The translations under genes were made by a program, and so were the position numbers. Of a stretch of DNA of 17,589 nucleotides, positions 6,828 to 14,118 are shown piece by piece. Source of the stretch: Bacillota bacterium (lineage in GTDB: Bacteria; Bacillota; Clostridia; Lachnospirales; Lachnospiraceae). The first letter of the stretch is position 1. Each line of letters starts with the position of its first letter. Location of the stretch: positions 1 to 17,589 of the forward strand of contig JAIIAN010000044.1 in assembly GCA_022717655.1 (NCBI GenBank). Reading direction: 5' to 3'. The notes beneath the pieces are model-generated. The model was given only the letters and a program-made list of their open reading frames with translations, was not told the DNA's origin and ran no database searches.

Positions 6828-8273
6828 ATGCCAGACTTACTCAATAAAAACTGGAGTAGTGGAATTCCAATTACCATGGCTGAAATTCTCGATGCAAGAG
6901 AACAGCGTGCATGGATTCAGCAGGAATTACTTTCAAACCATACATCTGAATCAGACTGTGCCTTAATCAGCTTTACTTTAAATATTCCTGGTCCAATAAA
7001 AGTATTTCCTTATACCGTTTGGGCTTTTTATGAGGGAATTCGTTTTATCGAATCCTGTTTAACAACGCATCAGCTTACGTTATTAACTAAAAAAATCATG
7101 GAAGAAAATACTGGATATGAAGCATTTTTTCTAATCAAAGGAACAACACCGGAAACTTTAAAATCCTATATGTCTGCGTTTGAAGATGACTCTTCTTTTG
7201 GCCGAATCTTTGATTTGGATGTTTTACGCCCTGATTCTACCAAAGTATCCCGCACCGAACTTGGACTCTCTGGACGCACCTGTCTGCTCTGTGACAATCC
7301 GGTTTTTGTTTGTTCCCGCTCCCGCACTCATTCTGCAAAAGAACTTTCTGAAAAAACACTTTCTATTATTGAAGCTCATTTTTTTGAAGTGTTTTCTTCC
7401 TATATCGGAACGCAGATGTCACAGGCTCTGATTTTGGAAGTCAATACTACCTTAAAGCCAGGACTGGTTGACCGCTGTCACAATGGTTCTCATAAAGATA
7501 TGAATCGAGAACTTTTCTTAAAAAGTGCAGACAGCCTGCTTCCTTATTTTTGCCAGAGTGCAAGACTTGGGCTGGAAGCTGGATGTCAATCTAAACCTCT
7601 TCCTGAAGTATTTTCTTCTCTTCGTGCACTTGGGTTAAAGGCGGAACAGACCATGTATCAGGCAACGAGTGGAGTCAATACCCATAAGGGAGCTGTTTTT
7701 TCCGGCGGAATTTTATGCTGTGCCATCGGATACTATTCGGCAAAGAAAACCTTGCCTTCTCTTTCTTTTTTGGATGGTACGACAGAAGAGTTGTCAAAAA
7801 TCATCAAAGAAATGCTGGTTCATCTCCTTGATGATTTAAACTCTCTTTCTACAAAAGCATCCGATACTCTTACTCATGGAGAAAAACTTTATTTGAAGTA
7901 TCAGGTTACCGGAATCCGTGGAGAAGCCCAAAAAGGATTTCCTTCTTTAATTCAGCTTGGACTTCCACTTTATGAAAAACTTTTACAGGCAGGTTTTTCT
8001 AAAAATGATGCCGGCTGTATTTTACTTTTGCACTATATTGCTTACACACAGGACAGCAATTTAATCACCCGCTCTGATTATCAGACTGCACAAATGATTC
8101 GTACACAGCTTGCCTCTTTTTTAGAAAACAGCAGTTACGAAAAACAGCTTGAAGTTCTTCCTGTAATGGATAAAGAATTTGTCAAAGCAAATTTAAGTCC
8201 CGGCGGAAGTGCAGATTTACTAGCCTTAACTTATTTTTTATATGAGATTTATCATACCACTATTTTATTTTAG
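6828..8273 (+). CDS. citXG: Fused CitX-CitG: citrate lyase holo-ACP synthase / triphosphoribosyl-dephospho-CoA synthase
   Basis: A 481-aa two-domain protein. Residues 1 to about 180 match CitX (NIPGPIK 52-58, GRIFDLDVL 125-133, RTCLLC 150-155, CSRSRTHS 162-169), which transfers the prosthetic group to the CitD serine. Residues about 190-480 match CitG (LKPGLVDRCHNGSHKDM 209-225, SGVNTHKGAVFSGG 281-294, RGEAQKGFPS 364-373, SPGGSADLLA 457-466), which makes 2'-(5''-triphosphoribosyl)-3'-dephospho-CoA from ATP and dephospho-CoA. The fusion is known in several bacteria. All motifs look intact. The start is fixed by AAGGAGG overlapping the end of citC; the ATG is one base after the citC stop. Confidence 0.93.
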   Translation: MPDLLNKNWSSGIPITMAEILDAREQRAWIQQELLSNHTSESDCALISFTLNIPGPIKVFPYTVWAFYEGIRFIESCLTTHQLTLLTKKIMEENTGYEAFFLIKGTTPETLKSYMSAFEDDSSFGRIFDLDVLRPDSTKVSRTELGLSGRTCLLCDNPVFVCSRSRTHSAKELSEKTLSIIEAHFFEVFSSYIGTQMSQALILEVNTTLKPGLVDRCHNGSHKDMNRELFLKSADSLLPYFCQSARLGLEAGCQSKPLPEVFSSLRALGLKAEQTMYQATSGVNTHKGAVFSGGILCCAIGYYSAKKTLPSLSFLDGTTEELSKIIKEMLVHLLDDLNSLSTKASDTLTHGEKLYLKYQVTGIRGEAQKGFPSLIQLGLPLYEKLLQAGFSKNDAGCILLLHYIAYTQDSNLITRSDYQTAQMIRTQLASFLENSSYEKQLEVLPVMDKEFVKANLSPGGSADLLALTYFLYEIYHTTILF

Positions 8274-8285
8274 GAGGTTTATTCC

Positions 8286-8798
8286 ATGGATTTTACTATG
8301 CAAAATGCCACATTAGAAGATTTAAATGAACTAAGCCTATTAATGAATCAGGCACATAAGACAATGGAACACCCTGAATGGTTTGCCGCCGATGATGATG
8401 TTTATTTAAAAAAGCATCTTGAAAAACACGGATTTATTGTCACAGCACGGACAAAAGATAAAACTCTTGCCGGTTTCTTTGTCATTAAATATCCTGCTGT
8501 TTCAGAGAACTATCTTGGACAGATACTGAATTTTTCTGACACTCAAATGCAGCAGACAGTCTATATGGATTCCGCCGTTGTCTCTCCCAAGTTTCAGGGA
8601 AATCATCTGCAGTCTCGGATGCTTCAAAATGCCGAAGCACAATTAAAACATCAGTTTCAGCATTGCCTGTGTCTGGCAACCGTACATCCAGATAACCGAT
8701 TCAGTTTAAATAATATGCTGAAAAATGGATATGAAATTCAATTAACTGCCACACTTTATGGCGGACTGCCACGTTACGTGCTGTTAAAAGAATTATAG
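8286..8798 (+). CDS. GNAT-family N-acetyltransferase in the cit unit
   Basis: A 170-aa single-domain GNAT protein. The acetyl-CoA binding region is YMDSAVVSPKFQGNHLQSRM (about residues 95-114), with Q-x-x-G-N-H-L in place of the common Q/R-x-x-G-x-G/A, followed by LATVHPDNRFSLNNMLKNGY, the typical GNAT end. It starts 12 bases after citXG with AGGAGG upstream and is followed by a strong terminator, so it is the third gene of the citC-citXG unit. The substrate is unknown. CitC also carries a GNAT-like domain, but this protein lacks any nucleotidyltransferase part and is not a CitC copy. Confidence 0.82.
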   Translation: MDFTMQNATLEDLNELSLLMNQAHKTMEHPEWFAADDDVYLKKHLEKHGFIVTARTKDKTLAGFFVIKYPAVSENYLGQILNFSDTQMQQTVYMDSAVVSPKFQGNHLQSRMLQNAEAQLKHQFQHCLCLATVHPDNRFSLNNMLKNGYEIQLTATLYGGLPRYVLLKEL

Positions 8799-8836
8799 TG
8801 AACTACTTGCCAACTAAGTTAGCAGAGCATCTAAAA

Positions 8837-8874
8837 AATCTGCGCAGAGCATTGAAACATGTTCTGCGCAGATT
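8837..8874. terminator. Strong bidirectional terminator
   Basis: AATCTGCGCAGAGCA (8837-8851) pairs with TGTTCTGCGCAGATT (8860-8874): a 15-bp stem with one mismatch and an 8-base loop. It is flanked by AAAAA on the left and CCTTTTTT on the right, so it ends both the rightward cit unit and the leftward DUF362 gene. Confidence 0.9.
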
Positions 8875-8880
8875 CCTTTT

Positions 8881-10005
8881 TTATTTTAAAATCTTTAATT
8901 CATATTCTCTGCTTCCCAGACCAATTTTTTCTGCCTGATCCAGTGTTGCTTTCCACTCAATATTCGGATTAGAATCTTTAAAGTGGTCGTGATGACAGTG
9001 CCAGTCCTCCTGAGAAAGATGTTCTCCAAGCTGACTGTTTTCAATTGGTTTTGCCTTTAAGCAGGCATCCGCACATGCCTGGTCCAATGCAACCGGGTCA
9101 AAACTTGCAAACATTCCGATATCTGGAAGAATCGGTGCATCATTTTCTCCATGGCAGTCACAGTTTGGACTGATATCCTGTACCAGTGAAATGTGGAAGC
9201 ATGGACGTCCATGACAGACTGCCTGTGCATACTCTGCCATCTTGCGGTCTAACAGTTCATTTGCACTGCTGTTTGGATTATAAACGGCATCAAAACTACA
9301 TGCACCAATACAGCGTCCACAGCCCTTACATTTATCATAGTCAATCACTGCTTTTTTATTTTCATAAATAATCGCATCACTGCCACACTCTTTTGAACAG
9401 CGATGACATCCGCGGCATAACTCTTTATTGATTGCCGGTTTTCCACTGGCATGCTGCTGCATCTTTCCGGCACGGCTTCCGCATCCCATTCCAATGTTTT
9501 TGATTGCACCACCAAATCCAGTTGCTTCATGTCCTTTAAAATGACTTAAACTGATAAAAATATCTGCATCCATAATTGCATGTCCAATCAGGGCAGTTTT
9601 ACAATATTCTCCATTTACAACCGGAACTTCCATTTCATCTGTTCCTCTAAGACCATCACCAATGATAATCTGACATCCTGTTGTAACACTGTTAAATCCA
9701 TTTAAATTTGCGCAGTCTAAATGTTCCAGTGCATTTTTTCTACTGCCTGGATATAACGTATTACAGTCTGTCAAAAATGGAAGTCCTCCCTGTTCTTTAC
9801 AGAGGTCTGCCACTACTTTTGCGTAGTTTGGACGCAGAAATGCCATATTTCCAAGTTCTCCAAAATGCATTTTAATTGCAACAAATTTTCCATCCATATC
9901 AATGTCTTTGATTCCTGCTGCAATACAAAGTTTTTTCAGTTTGTCCAACTGGCTTGTCCCTACCGGACAGCGAAAATCTGTAAAATAAACTGTTGATTTT
10001 GCCAT
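8881..10005 (-). CDS. DUF362 protein with two 4Fe-4S ferredoxin motifs
   Basis: A 374-aa iron-sulfur protein. DUF362 sequence (IKMHFGELGN near 45-54, DADIFISLSHFKGHEATGFGG near 146-166, KNIGMGCGSRAGK) surrounds two tandem CX2CX2CX3C clusters: C197/C200/C203/C207 and C226/C229/C232/C236. The C-terminal part returns to DUF362 (GMFASFDPVALDQACAD) and ends with a His-rich stretch near WHCHHDH. Such proteins are common in anaerobes and presumed redox-active, but the reaction is not known. The start was moved to 10005 because AAAGGAGGATATT directly precedes that ATG; an upstream in-frame start at 10038 has no such site. It may be cotranscribed with the genes to its right. Confidence 0.9.
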   Translation of the reverse strand: MAKSTVYFTDFRCPVGTSQLDKLKKLCIAAGIKDIDMDGKFVAIKMHFGELGNMAFLRPNYAKVVADLCKEQGGLPFLTDCNTLYPGSRKNALEHLDCANLNGFNSVTTGCQIIIGDGLRGTDEMEVPVVNGEYCKTALIGHAIMDADIFISLSHFKGHEATGFGGAIKNIGMGCGSRAGKMQQHASGKPAINKELCRGCHRCSKECGSDAIIYENKKAVIDYDKCKGCGRCIGACSFDAVYNPNSSANELLDRKMAEYAQAVCHGRPCFHISLVQDISPNCDCHGENDAPILPDIGMFASFDPVALDQACADACLKAKPIENSQLGEHLSQEDWHCHHDHFKDSNPNIEWKATLDQAEKIGLGSREYELKILK

Positions 10006-10073
10006 AATATCCTCCTTTAACTGTCTTTGTACTCTCAAATTCTTTCCTGTGATTTTAAAAGTACCTTCACTTT

Positions 10074-10262
10074 TTATAGCAAAGACTTGTAATCCAGTCT
10101 TTGTATCGGAATTACTTCTTTCGGTGGATTTTCATGCTCCCCAATCATTTTTTCCATCCATATCATATCATACCATCTACCAAGTTTGTACCCACATTTT
10201 GTAAAATGTGCCACTTTTTTATATCCAAATTTTTCATGAAACGCAATAAATCGAATAAACCT
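10074..10262 (-). pseudogene. N-terminally deleted GNAT (phosphinothricin-acetyltransferase-like) remnant
   Basis: The minus strand between the DUF445 and DUF362 genes encodes about 62 residues without a start codon: FHEKFGYKKVAHF, then GYKLGRWYDMIWMEKMIGEH, ending at TAA (10074-10076). This matches the C-terminal third of Pat/YncA-type GNAT acetyltransferases, where HEKFGF..VGHF and GRW.DM.WMEK are highly conserved. The frame begins immediately after the DUF445 stop, and upstream the frame is closed by a stop inside DUF445, so the acetyl-CoA binding part is missing. A deletion that joined the two genes is the simplest account. The reading frame itself is undamaged, so the event may be recent. 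Confidence 0.72.
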
Positions 10263-10263
10263 C

Positions 10264-11163
10264 TTACAATAATAAATTTAATAAACCAATGACAAATCCA
10301 ATCAGTGCTCCAAGGTTGATTACCGTATGAAGTTCTTTTTTCATAATACTCATCAGAATATTTTCCACTTCCAGTACATCCATCTGGTTTACTTTTTCTT
10401 CTACCACTTCTGCAATGTGGAACTGTTCCGCAAATCTGCCAGCTTCCTCACTGACAAATTTTTCATATACCGCTTCTACCACCGTTCCAATTTTTTCTTC
10501 TCTTGAAACAAGTCCTCCCAGTACCTCACGGACTGGTTTTTCTTCTGCTACTGCAATTTCACCAACTACAATCGGATGAATCTTTTCCTGTCCATTTTCT
10601 TTAATATATTCGCCCACTTTATTTCCAATCGGCTCGGCAATCGAATGAATTAAATCATCGTTTAAAAACATGGACACCATAGAACCCTCAAATTTCTTCT
10701 TAACTTCTTTTGCGCCCTCTTCTGCAATTACCTTTCCGACATCCATTTTATCAAGTCCATCTAAAATCCGTCCGGTGATAAAATCTTCTAATTTCTTTCT
10801 TGTTTCATCATATTGTTCTGCTTCCACATAGCGCAGTAAAAATGTCTCAATTGTCTCATCACTCTCTGCTGTTTTTCGTACTTCTTCCTTGACACGGCTT
10901 ACTACTGCCTGCTTGACTCCATCTGATAACAACATCTGTTCTAAATCTTTTTTCGTCAGCAGATGCTCCCCTACTGCACTTCCAAGTGCTCTTGCCAGAC
11001 GCACTTTTCCTCTTGGAATTACACCCGGAGTAAACGGAAGCGTCCAGTTTCCGATTTTAACCGGATGCAATGGACGAAACAGCATTTTTACTGCAAGATA
11101 GTTTGTAAAATATCCGATGACAGCTCCAATTAACGGACCTGACAGTACTTTTAAAATATGCAT
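10264..11163 (-). CDS. DUF445 family membrane protein
   Basis: A 299-aa protein with the DUF445 hallmark N-terminus: a membrane segment with GPLIGAVIGYFTNYLAVKML, then FRPLHPVKIGNWTLPFTPGVIPRGK. The middle is long, charged and helical, and a second membrane segment closes the protein (VINLGALIGFVIGLLNLLL). Both ends would lie in the membrane with a large soluble loop. Function is unknown in the family. The ATG at 11163 follows GAGGAAGAATATTG; a TTG one codon earlier is possible. It lies 24 bases after the small membrane protein gene and so belongs to the four-gene leftward cluster. Confidence 0.88.
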   Translation of the reverse strand: MHILKVLSGPLIGAVIGYFTNYLAVKMLFRPLHPVKIGNWTLPFTPGVIPRGKVRLARALGSAVGEHLLTKKDLEQMLLSDGVKQAVVSRVKEEVRKTAESDETIETFLLRYVEAEQYDETRKKLEDFITGRILDGLDKMDVGKVIAEEGAKEVKKKFEGSMVSMFLNDDLIHSIAEPIGNKVGEYIKENGQEKIHPIVVGEIAVAEEKPVREVLGGLVSREEKIGTVVEAVYEKFVSEEAGRFAEQFHIAEVVEEKVNQMDVLEVENILMSIMKKELHTVINLGALIGFVIGLLNLLL

Positions 11164-11187
11164 CAATATTCTTCCTCTTTTTTTATC

Positions 11188-11730
11188 CTAATTTTGTTTT
11201 CCAAATAATTTATTTCTCAATTTTTCCCATATTTGTATCACAAAATACTCGTAAGCTTTATCATAAATAAAAAGTGCAGCCTGTCCTCCCAATATTAAAA
11301 TAAGCCTGGCTTTATCTGACAATTTTCCGGCAAAAAACAGCTTCGGTGCAATAAAAAGTGCCGGAAGATAGAGCAGATTAAAAACCAAAACCTTTGACAG
11401 GTTAAAATAAAGCTTTCTTTGTTTCCAGTCCGGATGCATTCCAAGTATCCGAAATACCGCCTCAATTAAAACAATGTAACCTCCCATCAAAGCAAAAGTA
11501 ATACAATGCAGTTTTTGAGGGGTAAAAAGCAAACTTAAAATCACACTTCCGATAAAAAATGCAACTCCCGTTTTTAGTCCGTATTCTTTTATGATAATTC
11601 CTACACAAAACGCTGCTCCGGCAAGTAAAAACAAGGTATTGGATTCCAAAATTCCTCCCAAACACACCAACAGCACTGTCACTGCCATTAAAATACCCGA
11701 AACAGCCATTTTTCTTGCATTTATATGCAT
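11188..11730 (-). CDS. Multi-pass membrane protein of unknown function
   Basis: A 180-aa hydrophobic protein with about five membrane segments (for example MAVSGILMAVTVLLVCLGGI, LFLLAGAAFCVGIII, VAFFIGSVILSLLF, ITFALMGGYIVLIEAVF, VLVFNLLYLPALFI) and a basic C-terminal tail with WEKLRNKLFG. The layout somewhat recalls small S-component-like membrane proteins, but no diagnostic motif was found and no function is assigned. The ATG at 11730 follows GGGAGGAGACC; an in-frame ATG at 11754 lies before that site and is rejected. The first 10 bases overlap the end of the J-domain gene, so translation is probably coupled. Confidence 0.75.
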   Translation of the reverse strand: MHINARKMAVSGILMAVTVLLVCLGGILESNTLFLLAGAAFCVGIIIKEYGLKTGVAFFIGSVILSLLFTPQKLHCITFALMGGYIVLIEAVFRILGMHPDWKQRKLYFNLSKVLVFNLLYLPALFIAPKLFFAGKLSDKARLILILGGQAALFIYDKAYEYFVIQIWEKLRNKLFGKQN

Positions 11731-12365
11731 GAACAAAGGTCTCCTCCCATACATTCACACAGACTATCTGCACACCATAAATCGCAACAAAAATTTCCAG
11801 TTCCACAAGCACTTCCACTGCCCGCTCCATAAGGATTTCCCATTCCCTGATAACGCTGTGTATTCCACTGAAGACGATTTACCAGATTATTATATTCTGC
11901 ATTTCCAGGTTCCATACTGACCGCCTGTTTTGCCAGATTCAATGCATTCATATTGTTTCCAAGTCCCATATTGGCAATTGCACTTAAATAATACCAGTGA
12001 GCTCCTCGATTTTTCATGCCAGAGAGTACATTTAATGCCTGTTGATACTGACGTCCATTTAAGTAATTACTTGCTGCCTGATACTGACGTTGTTCTTCTT
12101 CAGAAACTCCCTGATACTGATAACCGGAATTCTGCTGATAAGAACCACTCTGATATCCGCTTTGATATCCGCCGTCTCTTTCTTTCATAATCTGGTCATA
12201 AGCTTCCTGTACCTCTTTAAATTTTTCTTCTGCCAAATCTGCAAGCGGATTATCCACATAAGAATCCGGATGATACTTTCTGCTTAAATCGCGATATGCT
12301 TTTTTTACTTCATCATTGGAAGCATTTGGAGAAATTCCAAGCACTTCATAAGGATTATTTAACAT
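11721..12365 (-). CDS. J-domain (DnaJ-like) protein with Cys-rich tail
   Basis: A 214-aa protein. Residues 1-65 form a J domain (NPYEVLGISPNASNDEVKKA, with HPD at 32-34), which would stimulate an Hsp70/DnaK ATPase. A Gln/Tyr/Gly/Ser linker follows (about 75-100), then a TPR-like helical part (YLNGRQYQQALNVLSGM and ALNLAKQAVSMEPGNAEY). The last 30 residues hold eight cysteines (SACGTG, FCCDLWCADS, CECMGGDLCSC). It lacks the DnaJ zinc-finger and substrate-binding domains and is not the general chaperone DnaJ. The start at 12365 has GGAGAAGGA upstream and overlaps the DUF5685 gene by 11 bases; the 3' end overlaps the next gene by 10. The clustering suggests one membrane-linked process, role unknown. 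Confidence 0.88.
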   Translation of the reverse strand: MLNNPYEVLGISPNASNDEVKKAYRDLSRKYHPDSYVDNPLADLAEEKFKEVQEAYDQIMKERDGGYQSGYQSGSYQQNSGYQYQGVSEEEQRQYQAASNYLNGRQYQQALNVLSGMKNRGAHWYYLSAIANMGLGNNMNALNLAKQAVSMEPGNAEYNNLVNRLQWNTQRYQGMGNPYGAGSGSACGTGNFCCDLWCADSLCECMGGDLCSCI

Positions 12366-13206
12366 TTTTTTCCTTCTCCTGTTTTTCTTTCTGAATTTTA
12401 TTATAATTAGACCATACACCTGAATAGATGATATTTTTAATAATCTGGCTTTCCTCAACACATGGAAGATGTTCAAAGGCATTTCCGGTCTCTGCCATCA
12501 TCATAACCAGCATTTCACGTACACTGTTTTCATACTCTTCTTTTGTCCGTGAATGATAAAACGGTTTTAATGGATTATAACTTCCGTTCTTTAAATCTTT
12601 TTCCAAGTCATCATAAGCATCCATAATATAAATAAATTTTCCAAGGAAGAAACCAAATTTTCTTAAATACGGTTCCCATCTGTCTTTTTTCAAAACAAAC
12701 AATTCTTCCATCAGATGCCCAAAAGTTCCGGCTACAAGGTCAATATCTGTCTCTCCTTTTTGTTCATATACGGCAAGCTCCCGTAATCTCTTACAGATGA
12801 CACAGCTCTGCCTTGGATATTCCTTACAGATTTTCTTTGCCTGCTTTTTATAGAAATGGATTCCCGCAATTCCTTTTAAACTTTTTTCATCTTTCCAGTC
12901 ATCTTCAAAATGATAATAGGTCAATAAAAGATTCATATCTGCCCCGTATCTTGAAATTTCATTTTGCAAAATCGGAATTTTTTTTATCGGGTGTATCGGA
13001 CATCTCGACTCGCTTTTTTCTTCTTTCGGTTCATATAAGGAAGTCAACACCAAAACCAGAAAGGTAACGTCATAACTAAGTGTCACTCTTCCCTTTAATC
13101 CATAATTTTCTTGAAGACTTTTGCAAAGCCCGCAGTAATAAGCCTTATATCGATAAAAATCTTTTACTTTCATCTCCGGCTTATCCACTGTAATATATCC
13201 AAACAT
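12355..13206 (-). CDS. DUF5685 family protein
   Basis: A 283-aa soluble protein beginning MFGYITVDKPEMKVKDF with YYCGLCKSL near residues 23-31, the pattern I associate with DUF5685. Further paired Cys are at CPIHP and CVICKRL, and an acidic DAYDDLEKDLKNGSYNPL segment with a preceding GTFGHLMEELF helix recalls the helical diphosphate-binding pattern of polyprenyl synthase-like folds, without proof of such activity. It is the first gene of the leftward cluster and overlaps the J-domain gene. GAAAGGCAGATAG precedes the ATG. A TATAAT (minus strand, 13248-13253) lies about 40 bases upstream without a good -35. Function is unknown. Confidence 0.72.
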   Translation of the reverse strand: MFGYITVDKPEMKVKDFYRYKAYYCGLCKSLQENYGLKGRVTLSYDVTFLVLVLTSLYEPKEEKSESRCPIHPIKKIPILQNEISRYGADMNLLLTYYHFEDDWKDEKSLKGIAGIHFYKKQAKKICKEYPRQSCVICKRLRELAVYEQKGETDIDLVAGTFGHLMEELFVLKKDRWEPYLRKFGFFLGKFIYIMDAYDDLEKDLKNGSYNPLKPFYHSRTKEEYENSVREMLVMMMAETGNAFEHLPCVEESQIIKNIIYSGVWSNYNKIQKEKQEKEKNVK

Positions 13207-13275
13207 AATTCTATCTGCCTTTCTTTTCTTTCGACATAATCTTTGTTATTATACTACAGATTTTGAAAAAAAGCC

Positions 13276-13303
13276 ATTCTATTAGAAATCTCTGATAGAA
13301 TGA
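13276..13303 (-). terminator. Intrinsic terminator after the single-pass membrane protein gene
   Basis: CATTCTATTAG (13276-13286) pairs with CTGATAGAATG (13293-13303) with a 6-base loop and one imperfect pair. On the minus strand GGC and seven T follow. It separates the gene at 13312-13938 from the DUF5685 cluster. Confidence 0.75.
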
Positions 13304-13311
13304 CCTAACTC

Positions 13312-13938
13312 TTATTCGCCCCGTAATGTTTTTTCAGTGAATTTTTCAAACAATTCCTTGTTCGCCTCATAATAGTCCATTTTATTCTGGTCTTTTTTCA
13401 GTTTGGTATCTTCTACCAAGCGCAGTGCTCCCATCAAATCACCTAACTCTTTTGGACTTCCTGCTTCTTCATAACCCGTACAATCCGAAAACTTTATATA
13501 CTCTGATTCATCTGCCGGAAGTACGCCACTGTCTTTATAGCTTTCATAACATCCAGGACTTAAAAAGAAAATCATACTCGTTCCGTCCTGGATATCTACC
13601 GTGAGTTTTGTCTGTCCTGCTGCAACCAACTGAGGGTCTGCACTGTCTCCCTGTGGAATTGTATAATTCTGCACTTCAACGTGTATCTCACCATCTCCAT
13701 TTAAATCTTCTGCCTCTCTTTCAAATACACTTTGAATCGAAGAGATTTCTTCATTCGTCATCATTTCCTCTGTTACAAATGCCAAGGAATAGTCATAATC
13801 TACTTTTGTTACGATATCTTTGATAAAAACACTTGCAACAAATAAAATAAATACAACGACCAATACATGGATTTTGTAATAATACCAGAAATTATCTATC
13901 TTCTTTCTGGTTTCCTCTTTCATCTGTGGTTTCTTCAT
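13312..13938 (-). CDS. Single-pass membrane-anchored protein of unknown function
   Basis: A 208-aa protein with a short charged N-terminus (KKPQMKEETRKKIDNFW), one membrane helix at about 24-45 (IHVLVVVFILFVASVFIKDIV) and an extracytoplasmic part rich in acidic residues. The outer part includes DLNGDGEIHVEV, resembling a calcium-binding loop, though this may be chance. I do not recognise the family beyond conserved clostridial hypothetical proteins. AAAAGGATGG lies upstream of the ATG. It has its own promoter (13970-13998) and terminator (13276-13303), so it is monocistronic, and it diverges from the MATE transporter gene. Confidence 0.72.
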   Translation of the reverse strand: MKKPQMKEETRKKIDNFWYYYKIHVLVVVFILFVASVFIKDIVTKVDYDYSLAFVTEEMMTNEEISSIQSVFEREAEDLNGDGEIHVEVQNYTIPQGDSADPQLVAAGQTKLTVDIQDGTSMIFFLSPGCYESYKDSGVLPADESEYIKFSDCTGYEEAGSPKELGDLMGALRLVEDTKLKKDQNKMDYYEANKELFEKFTEKTLRGE

Positions 13939-13969
13939 ACTTGTCCATCCTTTTTTTATGCTGATTACG

Positions 13970-13998
13970 ATTTTAGCACTTCTGCCGACTTATGAAAA
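13970..13998 (-). promoter_or_regulatory. Candidate promoter for the gene ending at 13312
   Basis: On the minus strand TTTTCA (13993-13998) and TAAAAT (13970-13975) are 17 bases apart, about 35 bases upstream of the ATG. The -35 match is only moderate. Confidence 0.5.
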
Positions 13999-14058
13999 GT
14001 ATTTTCCTTATATCTTTATTTTGTTTTTAGATTTTCTTCACATTTCCTTACTTTTCTC

Positions 14059-14088
14059 TTGTATCCAGACATCCAAAAGCGTTATAAT
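14059..14088 (+). promoter_or_regulatory. Promoter of the MATE transporter gene
   Basis: TTGTAT (14059-14064) and a perfect TATAAT (14083-14088) are 18 bases apart, 30 bases upstream of the ATG at 14119. An AAAAAAGGAG ribosome site follows. Confidence 0.65.
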
Positions 14089-14118
14089 TTATGAAGTTTT
14101 ATAAAAAAGGAGTCATCT

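Noticed and set aside
10083..10104. AAAGACT/AGTCTTT hairpin as terminator
   Set aside because: It lies inside the acetyltransferase remnant's coding frame and no T-run follows on either strand.
11462..11830. 122-codon minus-strand frame
   Set aside because: Out of frame with both the J-domain and membrane protein genes, whose family features and ribosome sites explain the region.
12366..12482. 39-residue N-terminal extension of the J-domain protein
   Set aside because: The extension overlaps the DUF5685 gene, is not J-domain-like, and the ATG at 12365 has a ribosome site and begins the J domain correctly.
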